Of a stretch of 64,000 bases of DNA, positions 37,744 through 49,296 are shown one piece after another. The position numbers and the translations under genes are program-made. The DNA lies in contig OX442323.1 of NCBI GenBank assembly GCA_949358305.1, positions 9,734,001 to 9,798,000 of the forward strand, in the 5' to 3' direction. Below the pieces are notes generated by a model. That model worked only from the letters and a program-made list of their open reading frames with translations. It was not told the origin of the DNA and made no database searches. Every line of letters starts with the position of its first letter. The first letter of the stretch is position 1. The stretch is from Strigamia acuminata. Lineage: Eukaryota; Arthropoda; Chilopoda; Geophilomorpha; Linotaeniidae.

Positions 37744-38285
37744 AGAGAAAAAGAGAGAACTATTTATTTTAAAATTAATTTTATTAATTAATTTATTAAT
37801 TAATTCCTAGATCTCGATGCATAACACGATGCTCAACTCCGATAGGTTTGTTCGCTACATTTGTGCACGATACTGAACGATTTCTGTAAATAAGGAAACT
37901 CGAATTGTATAAATTCTTATTACAGTACTATGCACGACATTTTTTGGTGTTCATTTTTTTTTTCTTTCTTTTTCCAAAGTTTAGTGATGATAATATGTAA
38001 CGGAATAATAAATCATTATTTTGTTATTCACAACAGTCTCGTTATTTCGAGCTTACCGATATTCTCGAGAGGTGGCGACACTCTAACAAAAATAATCCTC
38101 GTATCTATTTATTTAACAACATTAACGCGCTTTTGTTTAGATATAATATTTGCCTTTCATTTGTGTATTTTTCTGTTACTTTCGACGGATTGTCGGCATA
38201 AGAATTGTAGGAATAAATACATCAACAATTGCATAATCGTAATTGTGATTGGAACTGCGCGTGCGCCAATTCATTAGAGACAAAG
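37744..38285 (+). other. Spacer between the transporter and MPHOSPH8
   Basis: AT-rich sequence with no gene that I can support. It carries AATAAA motifs (around 38010 and 38212), probably the transporter's 3' UTR, followed by the MPHOSPH8 promoter. The start of MPHOSPH8 sits in a GACAAAGATGGCGAA context, which also resembles a YY1 site. Confidence 0.5.
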
Positions 38286-40727
38286 ATGGCGAACCGTAAA
38301 GGCTCCGTCGGCGGAGATGGCGATAAAACGCCAGATAATTCTGATAACGACGAGATGTTGGACGAGGAAAACGTGTACGAAGTGGAGAAGATTGTCGGGA
38401 TGTCCGATGTGGACGTGAGTGAAGCATTTCAATTAAAAAACATGTGGCGATAGATTAAAAATTGGTAATAATTTCAGGGCAAGGTAATGTATCGGGTGCG
38501 CTGGCTTAATTACAGTCCGCAGAACGATACGTGGGAGCCGTACGAGAACCTGCTAACCTGTCAGGATTTGGTGGACGAGTACACAAAATCAAACAAGGAA
38601 GTAAAGAAGAAGCGGAAACCGACACCTGAAAAATCGAGCACAGTAATTCGCCTAACTCTAGTTGTAGTAAACATTGAAATTGTTTTTCAACCAAAGTTTC
38701 GTTCGTAGAAAAGGAAAAAATTGAACAGACGCAGAGAATCGAACTTGGACGACGAAGAAGCGTCGACGTCGAATGCGACGGCACCGACGACGATGGCGAC
38801 GGCGGCGGCGACGGCATCGACATCGACGGCGGGCAAATCGAGCGAGACGAGCGACCCGCCGAAGAATAAATTCTGGCGCGATCTGGAGGAGGGCAATATC
38901 AACATCTTCGAGGGCGGAGACATGTATTCGAAAGTGAAAGAACGTTCGTCGTCGCGCCAGCAGGTGGAGAAGAAACGGAAGCCGTCGAGAGAAGAGCCGC
39001 TTAGTTCCGGCAACGGCAACGGCAACGGCAGCGGCAGCGGCAATGGCAACGGCGGCGACAAGACGAAAAACAAGTCGCGGCGCCGAATTTCTGTCGCGCC
39101 ACTGAGCAGCAGCGAGAGCGAACACGACGCAGACAGAGCGGTGAAGGAGCCGCAACAGAAGCCCAGAAGCAGCAAAATGATTTCGGACGCCGGTCCCGAT
39201 TTCATGGCCAAATTGTTGAAGTTTCAGGCGAAGGAGGTGGAAACGGCGGCGGCCGAGAAGCAGAAGAAATCGGGCGGAAATTTGCTCAAGTCGAGCGCAC
39301 AGTCGACGCAAATGTCGAAGAAGTCACACGAGAAGAGCGCGCCCGTGCGCCGTCCTACTCTTCCGCTTCCTCCGCTTCCTCCTCCCCCGGCCGAACCGAA
39401 CGAAATCAAGTTCGAGTTTCGCCACTACAACCCTGAAGATTGGATCCCGAAGGAGGCGTACAACTCGAACCAAGTCATCAACCTATCCAACGGTACTTGA
39501 ATTTTGTAATTTTGTAATTTTGTAATTTTGTAATTTTGTAATTTTGCTTTGCTACGTGACAGTCCAATTTCGTGATGCTGTCAAAGAGGGCGAGTACGAC
39601 ACGCTGCGACGCGCTCTTAACAGCAAAACGGCGTTCAACATGGAGCAGTGCGATTCGAGCGGGACGACTTTGCTCATGCTGGCCGCGATGGCCGGCTTCG
39701 ACGACATCGTGGAACTGTTGGCGATGCGCGGCGCCAACATCAACGCCGTGCAGCGTGCCGGCGCAACGGCGCTCATGCTGGCCGCCGAGGCGGGCCACAC
39801 GTGCGTCGTGGCCGTTCTTCTCGGCCTCGGTGCTCACATGGACATGCAGCTCGTGTCGGGCGAAACTGCTCTCATTAAGGTGAATCGGAATTGAAATGGA
39901 AATGGAGATTGAAATTGAAATTGAAATGGAATCGCATTGCAGGCTTGTCGGAAGGGACATCGGCAAATCGTGCAGCTGCTGCTGGAGTACGGCGCAAACT
40001 ACGCGACGGTGACGCGCGCCGAGCAGACGGCTTTGAAACTGGCCACCACGTACGGTCGTCCGGGAATAGACTCTCTTCTCAAGGATCATTCGGCGAGGTG
40101 CATTGATTAATTTTTTGTTTGTAATTTAATTAAATTTAATTTAATTAAATTTAATTTCTGTATAGAGTGTTGACGGCGTTCGAGACGGAGGTATGCCTCA
40201 CGTTGAACCAGACGGCCGAAGTTCTCGGCTCGCTTTTCCCCATCCATTGTTTCGCGCTTAACGAGGGCACCGTTTTTAAGATTCATTTCAATTACCAGCT
40301 CACGCCTTCGCAGCCGGGTAAATTTTCAAAATAAACATTAAATTTCTCAATTTAAAAAGACAGAAATTATTTTAGGGGTTGGAATGTTATTGTTCATCGC
40401 GCACGCCCGCATCACCTCGCAAGAGATCAAGTGTCGTTTCTACGGAGCTTGCGCCGTCTCTTCCGTCGGTTTGAATGGAGTGAAGCAGAGACCGCTCACG
40501 GAAGATGCGAATTTTGTATTCTCGTTCAGTCCGATACTGAACGGCAAGAACGAAGTGACCATCAACACCGTGCCCGCCATCGTTTCAAAGGTATTACTCA
40601 AAATCTCTTAATGCTGATGAATCAATGTTTTAAATGCAATCATTCTCTCTCTCTCTCTCTCTCTCTCGAGCAGTCCAAACTGATTGTGTGCGCGTACAAG
40701 GCACAGTTGAAAAATCAACAAAGTTGA
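38286..40727 (+). CDS. MPHOSPH8: MPHOSPH8-like chromodomain/ankyrin protein (HUSH subunit homolog)
   Basis: Exons from 38286 encode a chromodomain (NVYEVEKIVGMSDVDGKVMY, RVRWLNYSPQNDTWEPYENL) with the aromatic-cage positions Tyr, Trp and Tyr. A low-complexity basic/acidic linker follows, with NKFWRDLEEGNINIFEGGD, then KFEFRHYNPEDWIPKEAYNS. Next are three to four ankyrin repeats (GTTLLMLAAMAGFDDIVELL, GATALMLAAEAGHTCVVAVL, GETALIKACRKGHRQIVQLL, EQTALKLATTYGR) and a conserved C-terminal domain (FETEVCLTLNQTAEVLGSLF to SKLIVCAYKAQLKNQQS). The same architecture (chromo, linker, ANK, C-terminal domain) is unique to MPP8, the H3K9me3 reader of the vertebrate HUSH silencing complex. The linker has a Gly-Asn repeat at 39007-39057. 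Confidence 0.9.
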
Positions 40728-41399
40728 TACACGTGAGTGACGCTCGCTCGCGATGATGTCATCAATCATTCCACAACGGGTTGGACAGGACAGGACAGGA
40801 CGGGACAGGACAGTTTTCTAGTTGTGCCAAAATCGACATGACCGTTTTTTTCTTTATCGTTGACGTTTCAATTCCTCCTCTGTACAGTGTGAAATAACCT
40901 ACCGGTATTGTTTCCTAGATGAGAGAAATATTCGGTGTCGCTTTCGAAGCCTCGCAACGATGTTCGTTGTAGCACTCGGTGTTAGTTAGACAGCACTCTA
41001 GCATTCTTGAAAACTAAAACGTTTTTCTTTTTTTTTCCTTTTTTTTCTTCTCCTTTTTATTTACAATTCAATACAAAATTGAACACATTTTTCATTTTTC
41101 ATTATTGTTATTATTATTATTATTATTTCTTTTTACTTTGACTTGATACAGTTGTAATATTACTCGTTCGTTTCGTTATAAATAAATGGTGGAATTTTTT
41201 CGAAAAAATACAATTCTATTCGCTATGGAAAAGGGTGTGATGTGATGTGGCAGTAGTGTAGTGTGTGCTCGCTCTTTTCTTCTTTTCTTTTCTTTTCTTC
41301 CATCGAAGGAATGAACGTCCACAGTCAACAAGTGGCATCGGAAGGACTTTGCCATTTGACGACCGAACAGAAATTGCCCCAGACGACGATTTCTTTTTG
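40728..41399. other. Convergent 3' spacer (MPHOSPH8/JAGN1)
   Basis: No gene. It includes a GGACA direct repeat (40787-40815), TTTTTC tracts and TTATTA tracts with AATAAA-like signals on both strands. It is probably occupied by the two 3' UTRs. Confidence 0.45.
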
Positions 41400-42358
41400 T
41401 CATTGGATTTTGCGGGAGCCGGCGCCGCCGCCGCCGCGCGTCTTCCAGGCCAGCAGCAGCTGCGTGGCGAAGTACAGCGCGAACAAGTGGACTTGAAACG
41501 CGACGAGCAGGAAAATGTACCAGACCACGGCCACCGGGTAGCCTTGCCAGACGGCTATTCCGTCCAGGCTGCGCGAGTCTATGTAGCGATACATCTCGGC
41601 AAAGTAGTAGGTGGCCGCGTAGAGCACGGGGCAGAGCGCGAACGCGGCCACGCCAAACACGTAGAACTGCATGCTGCCCAGGCGGTTGCGGCGGATCGCC
41701 GACAGTCCGAACACGTTGAACACGATGGACGATTGCCACAGCCACTCCCAGCGGTCGGGCTTGGGGATGTCCAGCTCCTCCATTTCCAGGATGAAGACAT
41801 CCATCCTGTCGAGCACGTCTTGCAGGAGTTTGGCACACATGACGAGGAAGAGCAGGCAGTGGAGGAAGATGCAGAATTTTAAACGCGATTTGTTTTTGGC
41901 ACTGCGGGAATAAAAAAAGAAATAAATACACGAATGGCACGAGAGAGAGAGAGCGCCTTATACGGAGGAATGTTTATATAGATTTATATATATATAGGTA
42001 TATAGACGTAACCGCTGGGTGCTAGGACCCTGCAAGGTCACATTTGCAAATCGCATTTGCATACGTCGTTTAATATTCGAGCCGAGCCGAGCCGAGCCGA
42101 GCGAAGCGAAGCGAACAGAGCAGGGGCGCGCACCACGTGGCATTTTTGGTGCATTTGCCACATTTTTATCTATCCAATTTTTGGATCGCTCGCCACCCGA
42201 TCCGCCGCTCGCAATTCGGCTCGGTCGCGAAATGAACAACTGCTACGTGGACGAGGACGAGGCCGAGGCGGAGCGGAATACCTGCTTTGATACTGATAGG
42301 CTATTTTCTGACGATGGTTGTAGTCGAACCCGTCCGAACCGTCCGGTCTCGAAGCCAT
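41400..42358 (-). CDS. JAGN1: Jagunal homolog (ER membrane protein)
   Basis: Two minus-strand exons: exon 1 at 42282-42358 encodes MASRPDGSDGFDYNHRQKIA and YQYQS. It splices AG|GTATTC to exon 2 (41400-41901), starting in the same phase with AKNKSRLKFCIFLHCLLFLV. Joined they give about 192 residues with the Jagunal hallmarks: the MASR...GFD/EHRQ..A.QYQ N-terminus, four TM helices, ILEMEELDIPKPDRWEWLW, NVFGLSAIRRNRLGSMQFYV and IAVWQGYPVAVVWYIFLLVA, ending WKTRGGGGAGSRKIQ. Jagunal supports ER organisation and secretion (oocyte yolk traffic in flies, neutrophil function in humans). Exon 1 is small and far upstream, and easy to miss. The 380-bp intron contains GAGCC/GAGCGAAGC repeats. Confidence 0.94.
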
Positions 42359-42817
42359 TTCTACAACAACACCTCTGCAATCAAACAACTGACCACACAC
42401 ATATATTCGCTTTCATTTATTCCCGAGCATCTACAAATCGATCTTCAGTATCGACTAATCGTCACAAATTCATTTCGGCTCGTTTCGACGCGATCCGCCC
42501 CTTCTTTGATTTATTTCTTTGCTATTTAGGGTGCGCTCATTTGGCCCATCGAATCGATCGGCAATTTTGCGAGTCGCTCGATTTGATTTGCTCATTAAGA
42601 GCGGTGGAATAAATTTGTGAAACACTCGATAACCGCGAGGCCGGTTCGATTCTGCCCGTCCTTTGCTGCCCTCTGCCGACGATGTGCGGAAACGAAGGGC
42701 GGCGCTCTCGCTTCTCGCTTCTGTCGAGGGAATCGAGGGAGCATCGAGGGGAGCATTGTGGGAAGACTAAGTAAAGACTAGAGCCGAGCAGCCAGTTAGA
42801 GAGCAGCAGGGTCGACC
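42359..42817. promoter_or_regulatory. JAGN1/thioredoxin-array divergent promoter region
   Basis: About 460 bp between the divergent start codons of two genes for secretory-pathway proteins. No TATA box is obvious. GAGGGAATCGAGGGAGC repeats occur near 42725-42755. Confidence 0.4.
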
Positions 42818-45800
42818 ATGGCTCGAGTAGTAACCTTCTTACCGTTGATTCTGATCGCCTTCGCCTTTCTCTCCCCACTTTGCTCGCTCGCCAGGCGCAA
42901 CGCCGATGACGAGGCCGTGATCGAGGAGGTGGACGGCAAGGGGCTGAAGGCGCTCATCGAGAACGAGAGTTATTTGGCCGTCTTTTTTTGTAAGCAAATT
43001 CACGGTTATTTTTTGCTGCGGACCGTAACTGTGTGAGGGCATTGCCTAAAATGGTATCGCGTTTGTTTTATATGAATTTCAGACGGCCGGCTATGCGGCG
43101 AAGAGTGCGACCACATCATGCACGAACTGGAGAAGATAGACGACGACACGGACCGGTTCGGCGTGGCTTTCGTCAAATGTCAGGACCGCAAGTTGGCCAA
43201 GAGTTTTGGCGTCGGCAAGTTTCCCGCGCTCGTCTACTTCCGCAACCGGGAGCCGGCGATCTACGACGGCGAGCTCAAGGACGAGGACAAGGTTTTGTCG
43301 TGGCTCACCGACCTGGACTCGATGGACAACCCGGATGCGATTGAAGAGGTCAATTCCATCATTTTGCACAAAGTCATCGACGACTCTGACTTCGTGGCCG
43401 TCTTTTTCTGTGAGTTTTCATCCGATGAGTTTAGAATTATGAATTTATCATTAACCATAACACTTTGTGGTAGATTAACAAATCGCTGACATTAGTACGA
43501 CTCGTTTAGACCACTGGCGCCAAATTTAGCACCAGCGAGTTACATTTATAGATTTGGTTTCTGCTCGAGCCGAAAAAAAAAATTTAAAGAAAAAAAAAAG
43601 AAAAGAAAAAAAAAACAAATGCTTTCTTTTTCTGTAGTAATTTTCCCGTCTGTCTCTTCTCCAGCAAACCCCGCGCCGTCGAGCGAGAGTGAGTGATGAG
43701 CGGCATGTAAAATGCACGAATGTTTGATAATTGTAATTAACCGAATTTCCAAAATGGCGACGGCTTCGCGAGAATTTATTGAATGTTGACGTTGTTGTTT
43801 AAGATAAGGAACATTGCAAGAAGTGCGAAAAGGTTCTCAAGGAGCTGGAGAACATCGACGACGAAGCGGACAAGTTGGGCATAGGTTTCGTCAAAATTCG
43901 CGATCAGGCGATCAACGAGGAGTATGGCTTCGACGATCTACCAACTTTGGTATACTACAGGAAAGAAATTCCTCTGGTCTACGACGGCGACCTCACCGAC
44001 GAGGAAGAGGTGCTCGCCTGGCTCGTGGCGAACAAGAACATGGGTGAAGAAGACGACGTCATCGAAGACGTGACGGCCCGCTCGTTGACGCAGTTGATCG
44101 AGTCGGTGGAGCACCTTGCCGTGTTGTTTTGTGAGTTGAATGCACAATTCTACACAATGCTCAATTTATTCTTTATTAATTAATTTATTTGTTTGTTCTT
44201 TGTTCTTCATTCACTTTTCAGACGATAACGACGAGGACGAGACCGAGACGATCCTGAAGGAGCTGGAAAACATCGACGACGATACGGACAAACACGGAAT
44301 TCACATGGTGAAGATCGACGACGATCAGGTGGCGCACGAGTACGGGATCGACGAACTGCCGACGCTCGTCTACTTCGAGAAGCAGATTCCGAGCGTTTAC
44401 GACGGCGATTTGACCGACGAGCGGCAAGTACTCAATTGGCTGATCGAGCAGCTGACTGCCGACGAAATCGAAGACGTCACTGACGAAATGCTCGACAAAC
44501 TCATCAGGAAAAGCAAACACCTCGCCGTCTTGTTTTGTAATTGAAAGATTGAATAGAATAGAATAGAATAGAATAGAATAGAATAGAATAGAATAGAATA
44601 GAATAGAATAGAAATGAAATTTTTTTCAATTGTTTGTTGCAGACGACAAGGACGACAAGAAAAGTCAACGCGCTCTGACCGAGTTGGAGAACATCGACGA
44701 CGAATGCGATCAACATTCCATCTCGTTCGTCAAAATCGATAATGAGGACGAGGCCAAAGAGTACGGAATCGACGAACTGCCGGCGCTGGTTTACTTCGAG
44801 AAGGAGATCCCGAGCATTTACGACGGTTTGCGAATGCGATGCTTTGATCGAGAAATGTGACGCGGTTTTTTATTTGTATTTTGTATTTGTATTTGAAAAA
44901 GGGGATTTGAGCAGGGAAGAGGACGTGTTGCAGTGGCTGATCCATCAAGTGGAATCGGACGAAATCGAGGATGTTTCCGACAAGATGCTCCAACTGCTCG
45001 TTGAGAAAGAGAAGCACTTGGCCGTTTTGTTCTGTACACTGAATTTGAATCTGAAATTTGAAATTTGAATTTGATTAAAAGTGAAAATTGTTTTGTAGAT
45101 GACAAAGACGACAAGAAAAGCGAAAAGGTGCTGTTGGAATTGGAGAGCATCGACGACGATTGCGACAAACACGGCGTGACGTTCGTCAAAGTGGACGACG
45201 AGTCGGCCGCCAAAGCGTACGGAATCGAAGACATTCCAGTTTTGATTTACTTCGAGGACGAGATTCCGAACATGTACGACGGCGACCTGATGAACGAGGA
45301 GAAAGTGCTGACGTGGATCGTTCACCAGGTGCACACGGACGAGATCGAGGACGTTAATGACGACATGCTGCGAATGCTGATTAAGAAAACGCCGCACCTC
45401 GTGGCGCTCTTCTACGACAAGGGCGACAAGACGAGCGCCGTCGTGCTGGAGGAGCTGGAGGAGATCGACGACGAGGCCGACAAGTACGACATGCCGATCG
45501 TCAAGATCGACGACGACGAGATGGCCAAAGATTTCGGCTTCGACACGATCCCCACGCTCGTGTACTTCGAGCACGGCATCCCCAATGTGTACGAGGGCGA
45601 CCTGACGGTCGAGGAGGACGTGCTCGAATGGCTCATTTTGCAGAAATCCGAGGACACGATCGAAGAGGTGACCGACGAAATCATCCAGGATTTGATTCAG
45701 GAGCACGAATACGTCGTCGTTTTTTTCAGTAAGGACTTTGAATTGTTTGTGTCTATTTATTTAATTATTTATTTATTCATTTATTTATTTTCAGCCGGTC

Positions 45801-48800
45801 AGAGTTGCCACGACTGCGACATCGTGCTGGAGGAGTTGGAGAAGATCGACGACGACACGGACGAGCACGGAATTCACTTTCTCACCACGGAAGAGACCGA
45901 TTTGGCCAAGAAGTTTGGCATCAAAGCGTTCCCGTCTCTGGTGCTGTTCAGAAACGGGGAACCGGTTCTCTTCAAAGGCGATTTGAAGGACGAGGAGAAG
46001 GTGCTGGCGTGGTTGACGCACGAGGAGACGCTCGAGATTCCCGATCAAATCGAAGAGGTCAATTCGAAAATGTTGGACAAAATATTGGACACTTCGGATC
46101 ACGCGGCCGTCTTCTTTTGTAAATCTCTCACTTTTTTTTGCTTTTATTTATTTATTGATTTATTTTATTTATTCATTTTCCCAGATAACGAAAATTGCAA
46201 GAAATGCGACAAAATGTTGGTCGAATTGGAGCACATCGACGACGAGGCGGACGAGCATGACATCGATTTCGTCAAGATCTCCGACCCGGGAATCGCCAAG
46301 GAGTACGGTCTGCAATCTTTGCCCGCGTTGGTGTTTTTCAGAAAGAAATTCCCACAGATCTACGAAGGTGAAAAGCAGAAAAAGCGTCGAACTTATTTTT
46401 GTTTGTTTTTCAAGTTAAACTACTTTAAGCACGGTAGTGAATCCGAACGAGATGTGTATCTTTGGATAAAAAAAAGTTTTGATCTCATGATTTAGTCGAA
46501 ATTACGATTTTCAGTCCGATCTACATGTCAAGAAGTTTAACTTGCTCCGTCTGCTCTGGTCTTAAGCAAACATTTTTTGTAAATATGTTTTTATTTAAAT
46601 TGCAGGCAACCTGGAGGACGAAGAGAAAGTTTTGGATTGGTTGGTTGCCAATAAGAACATGCCGCACGACGTGATCGAAGTCGTCGACCGTAACACGTTG
46701 GAAGTGCTGATGGACGACGTCGATCATTTGGCCGTTTTTTTCTGTAAAACATCGTTTTTTGGACGTGGTCAAATTTTTATTTTTTGTTCTTTGTAGCTAA
46801 AGACAACTGCAAGAAGTGTGAAGCGACTTTGCAAGAGTTGGAGAATATCGATGACGAGACGGACGAGCAGGGAATTCATTTCGTCAAGACGAACGACGCG
46901 CAGTTGGCCCAGGAACTGGGAATCAACGAATTTCCCTCGCTCGTTTATTTCGAAGACAAAGTACCGAGCATTTACGAAGGTAGAGTTAGGACGATGTAAA
47001 ATTGTGGGCAAGGAAGGGAGGGAAATGAACGTTTCGTCAATTTAGATGAATTTAGATGAATTTACATGAGTTTAGGTGAATTTACGTGAATTTACATGAA
47101 TTTACATGAGTTTAGTTGAATTTATATGAATTTACGTAAATTTACACGAATTTGCATAAATTTACGTGAATTTACATGAATTTACACAAATTTACACGAA
47201 TTTACACGAATTTACATGAATTTACGATAATTTTTCGTATTTTTTGTTGTCGTCATGGAGAAATTATTTTGTAGGAAACTTGCTCAAGCGCCACTCGGTT
47301 TTGCGATGGTTGATTCGACGCAAAATTAAAACGTTGAAAAAACTTCGTTCAAAGGGAGAATTTACAGGTTTATTTTAAACTAGTCAATGTTTGCCTCTTC
47401 ACTTGGCTTCATTTTCTGCTCTCCGTCTGATTTCTTTAAAAACCTTATCTCGTTGTTTTTTTGTGTTTTTTTTATCTGTGCATTTTTCGTTTCTATTTTT
47501 GGTCGGTTTCTGTGATTGTTTTGTTTATTTCTTTATGCAGGTGATTTGACGAAAGAGGAAAGCGTTTTGGAGTGGCTCATTCATCAGAAAATGGAGGACA
47601 CCATCGAAAATATCAACCGTGACATGTTGAACACGTTGATCGAGGAACGGGATTACGTTTCAGTTTATTTTTGTACGTTTGTGTATTATTTGTATTATTT
47701 GACGCATAATTGCGCATATTTTTATTTGAACCGAACACTTTTCGTTCAGATAAAGAAAAAGATGCGGACAGCGAGTACGTTTTGAAAATCCTGGAATTGA
47801 TCGACGACGACTGCTCGGACTACGGCGTGGAATTGCTCAAGATGAACGACCCGCTCATGGCCAAGAAATACGGCATCAGGAATCTGCCTGGACTCGTTTT
47901 GTTCAGGCACGGCAAACCGGTCATCTACAAAGGCGATTTAGAGGACGAAGACGACATTTTGGAATGGTTGACGAACCCTGACAATCTGGAACTCGAGGAC
48001 CAAATCGAGCGAGTCAACAGGAAAATGTTCGAGAAAATTCGGAAACGCACTGATTACTTGGCCGCCTATTTCTGTACGATCGGAAAACTACGCTCATTTA
48101 TTTCCGCTTTGGCTTTGGTTTTGATTTTAAATATTTGATTTGCAGACAGCGACGATAACTGCAAGCAGTGCAGCAAAGTGCTCGCGGAAATCGAGAACAT
48201 CGACGACGAGGCGCACGCCGAAGGAATCGATTTCGTCAAGGTGGATGACGAACAGCTAGCCAAGGACTATGGCGTGTTCGCGCTGCCGGCAGTCGTCTTC
48301 TTCAAGAACCGCGCGAGCGAACCGGTTATCTATGCGGGTATGAGCGCGTTTAATTGATTTAATTGATTTAATTCAATTGATTTGTGTAGGCGATCTGAAG
48401 AACGAGGAGCGAATTTTGGATTGGCTGCTCGCCAACAAGGATCCGTCGACTGACCACATCGAAGAAGTGGACGGCAAAACGGTCAAGGACATAGTCAAGA
48501 GGACTGAGCACGTGATCGTCTTCTTTTACAACAAGGAGGACTGCGACGATTGCGCCAAGGTTTTGGAGGAACTAGAGAACATCGACGACGACACCGACCG
48601 GCACGGCATCCAGTTCGTCAAGACGCAGGACTTGTCGCTGGCTAACGCTTACGGCGTGCACAGCTTCCCCGCACTCATCTACTTCGAAAAACACGTGCCC
48701 AACATCTACGATGGCGATTTGCTGGCGGAAGAGGACGTGCTGCAGTGGCTCATCACGCAGAAGACCGAGGACACGATCGAAACCGTCAATCGCGACCTGT

Positions 48801-49264
48801 TGGAACGGATGATCGAGGACACGCAGTATTTGGCCGTTTTCTTCTGTAAATTCCATTCCATTTCATTTTAAATTAAATTCAAATTTAATTTAATTTTAAA
48901 AATTTGTGTAAAATTTGTAGACAAACCGAACTGCAAAGCGTGCGATCAGACGTTGGAGGAGCTGGAGAATATCGACGACGATCTGGACCTGTTTGGAATC
49001 AACATGGTGAAGATCCAGGACACCGTGTTGGCCAAGCGCTACGGGATCAAAACCGTACCGGCCGTCGTGTATTTCAGGAACGGGAACCCGTTGGTTTACG
49101 AGGGCGACCTGAAGAACGAAGAAATGCTGCTCGAGTGGCTGGTCGACGACGACAACCGCGAGTTGGCCGACGAGATCGAGGCGGTGAATAACCGAATGCT
49201 TGAAAAATTGCTCGACGATTCGTCCTTCTTGGCCGTGTTCTTCTGTGAGTCCATTCAAACCTTT

Positions 49265-49296
<32 letters not shown>

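Noticed and set aside
42630..42665. tRNA-like TTCGATTC (B-box-like) motif
   Set aside because: The flanking bases cannot form a T-stem, and no A-box or acceptor stem is found at the right distance.
43665..43695. Possible 24-nt microexon (between CTCCAG and GTGAGTG) in intron 2 of the thioredoxin-array gene
   Set aside because: Phases fit (symmetric), but the segment has no similarity to any repeat unit and the match is easily obtained by chance.
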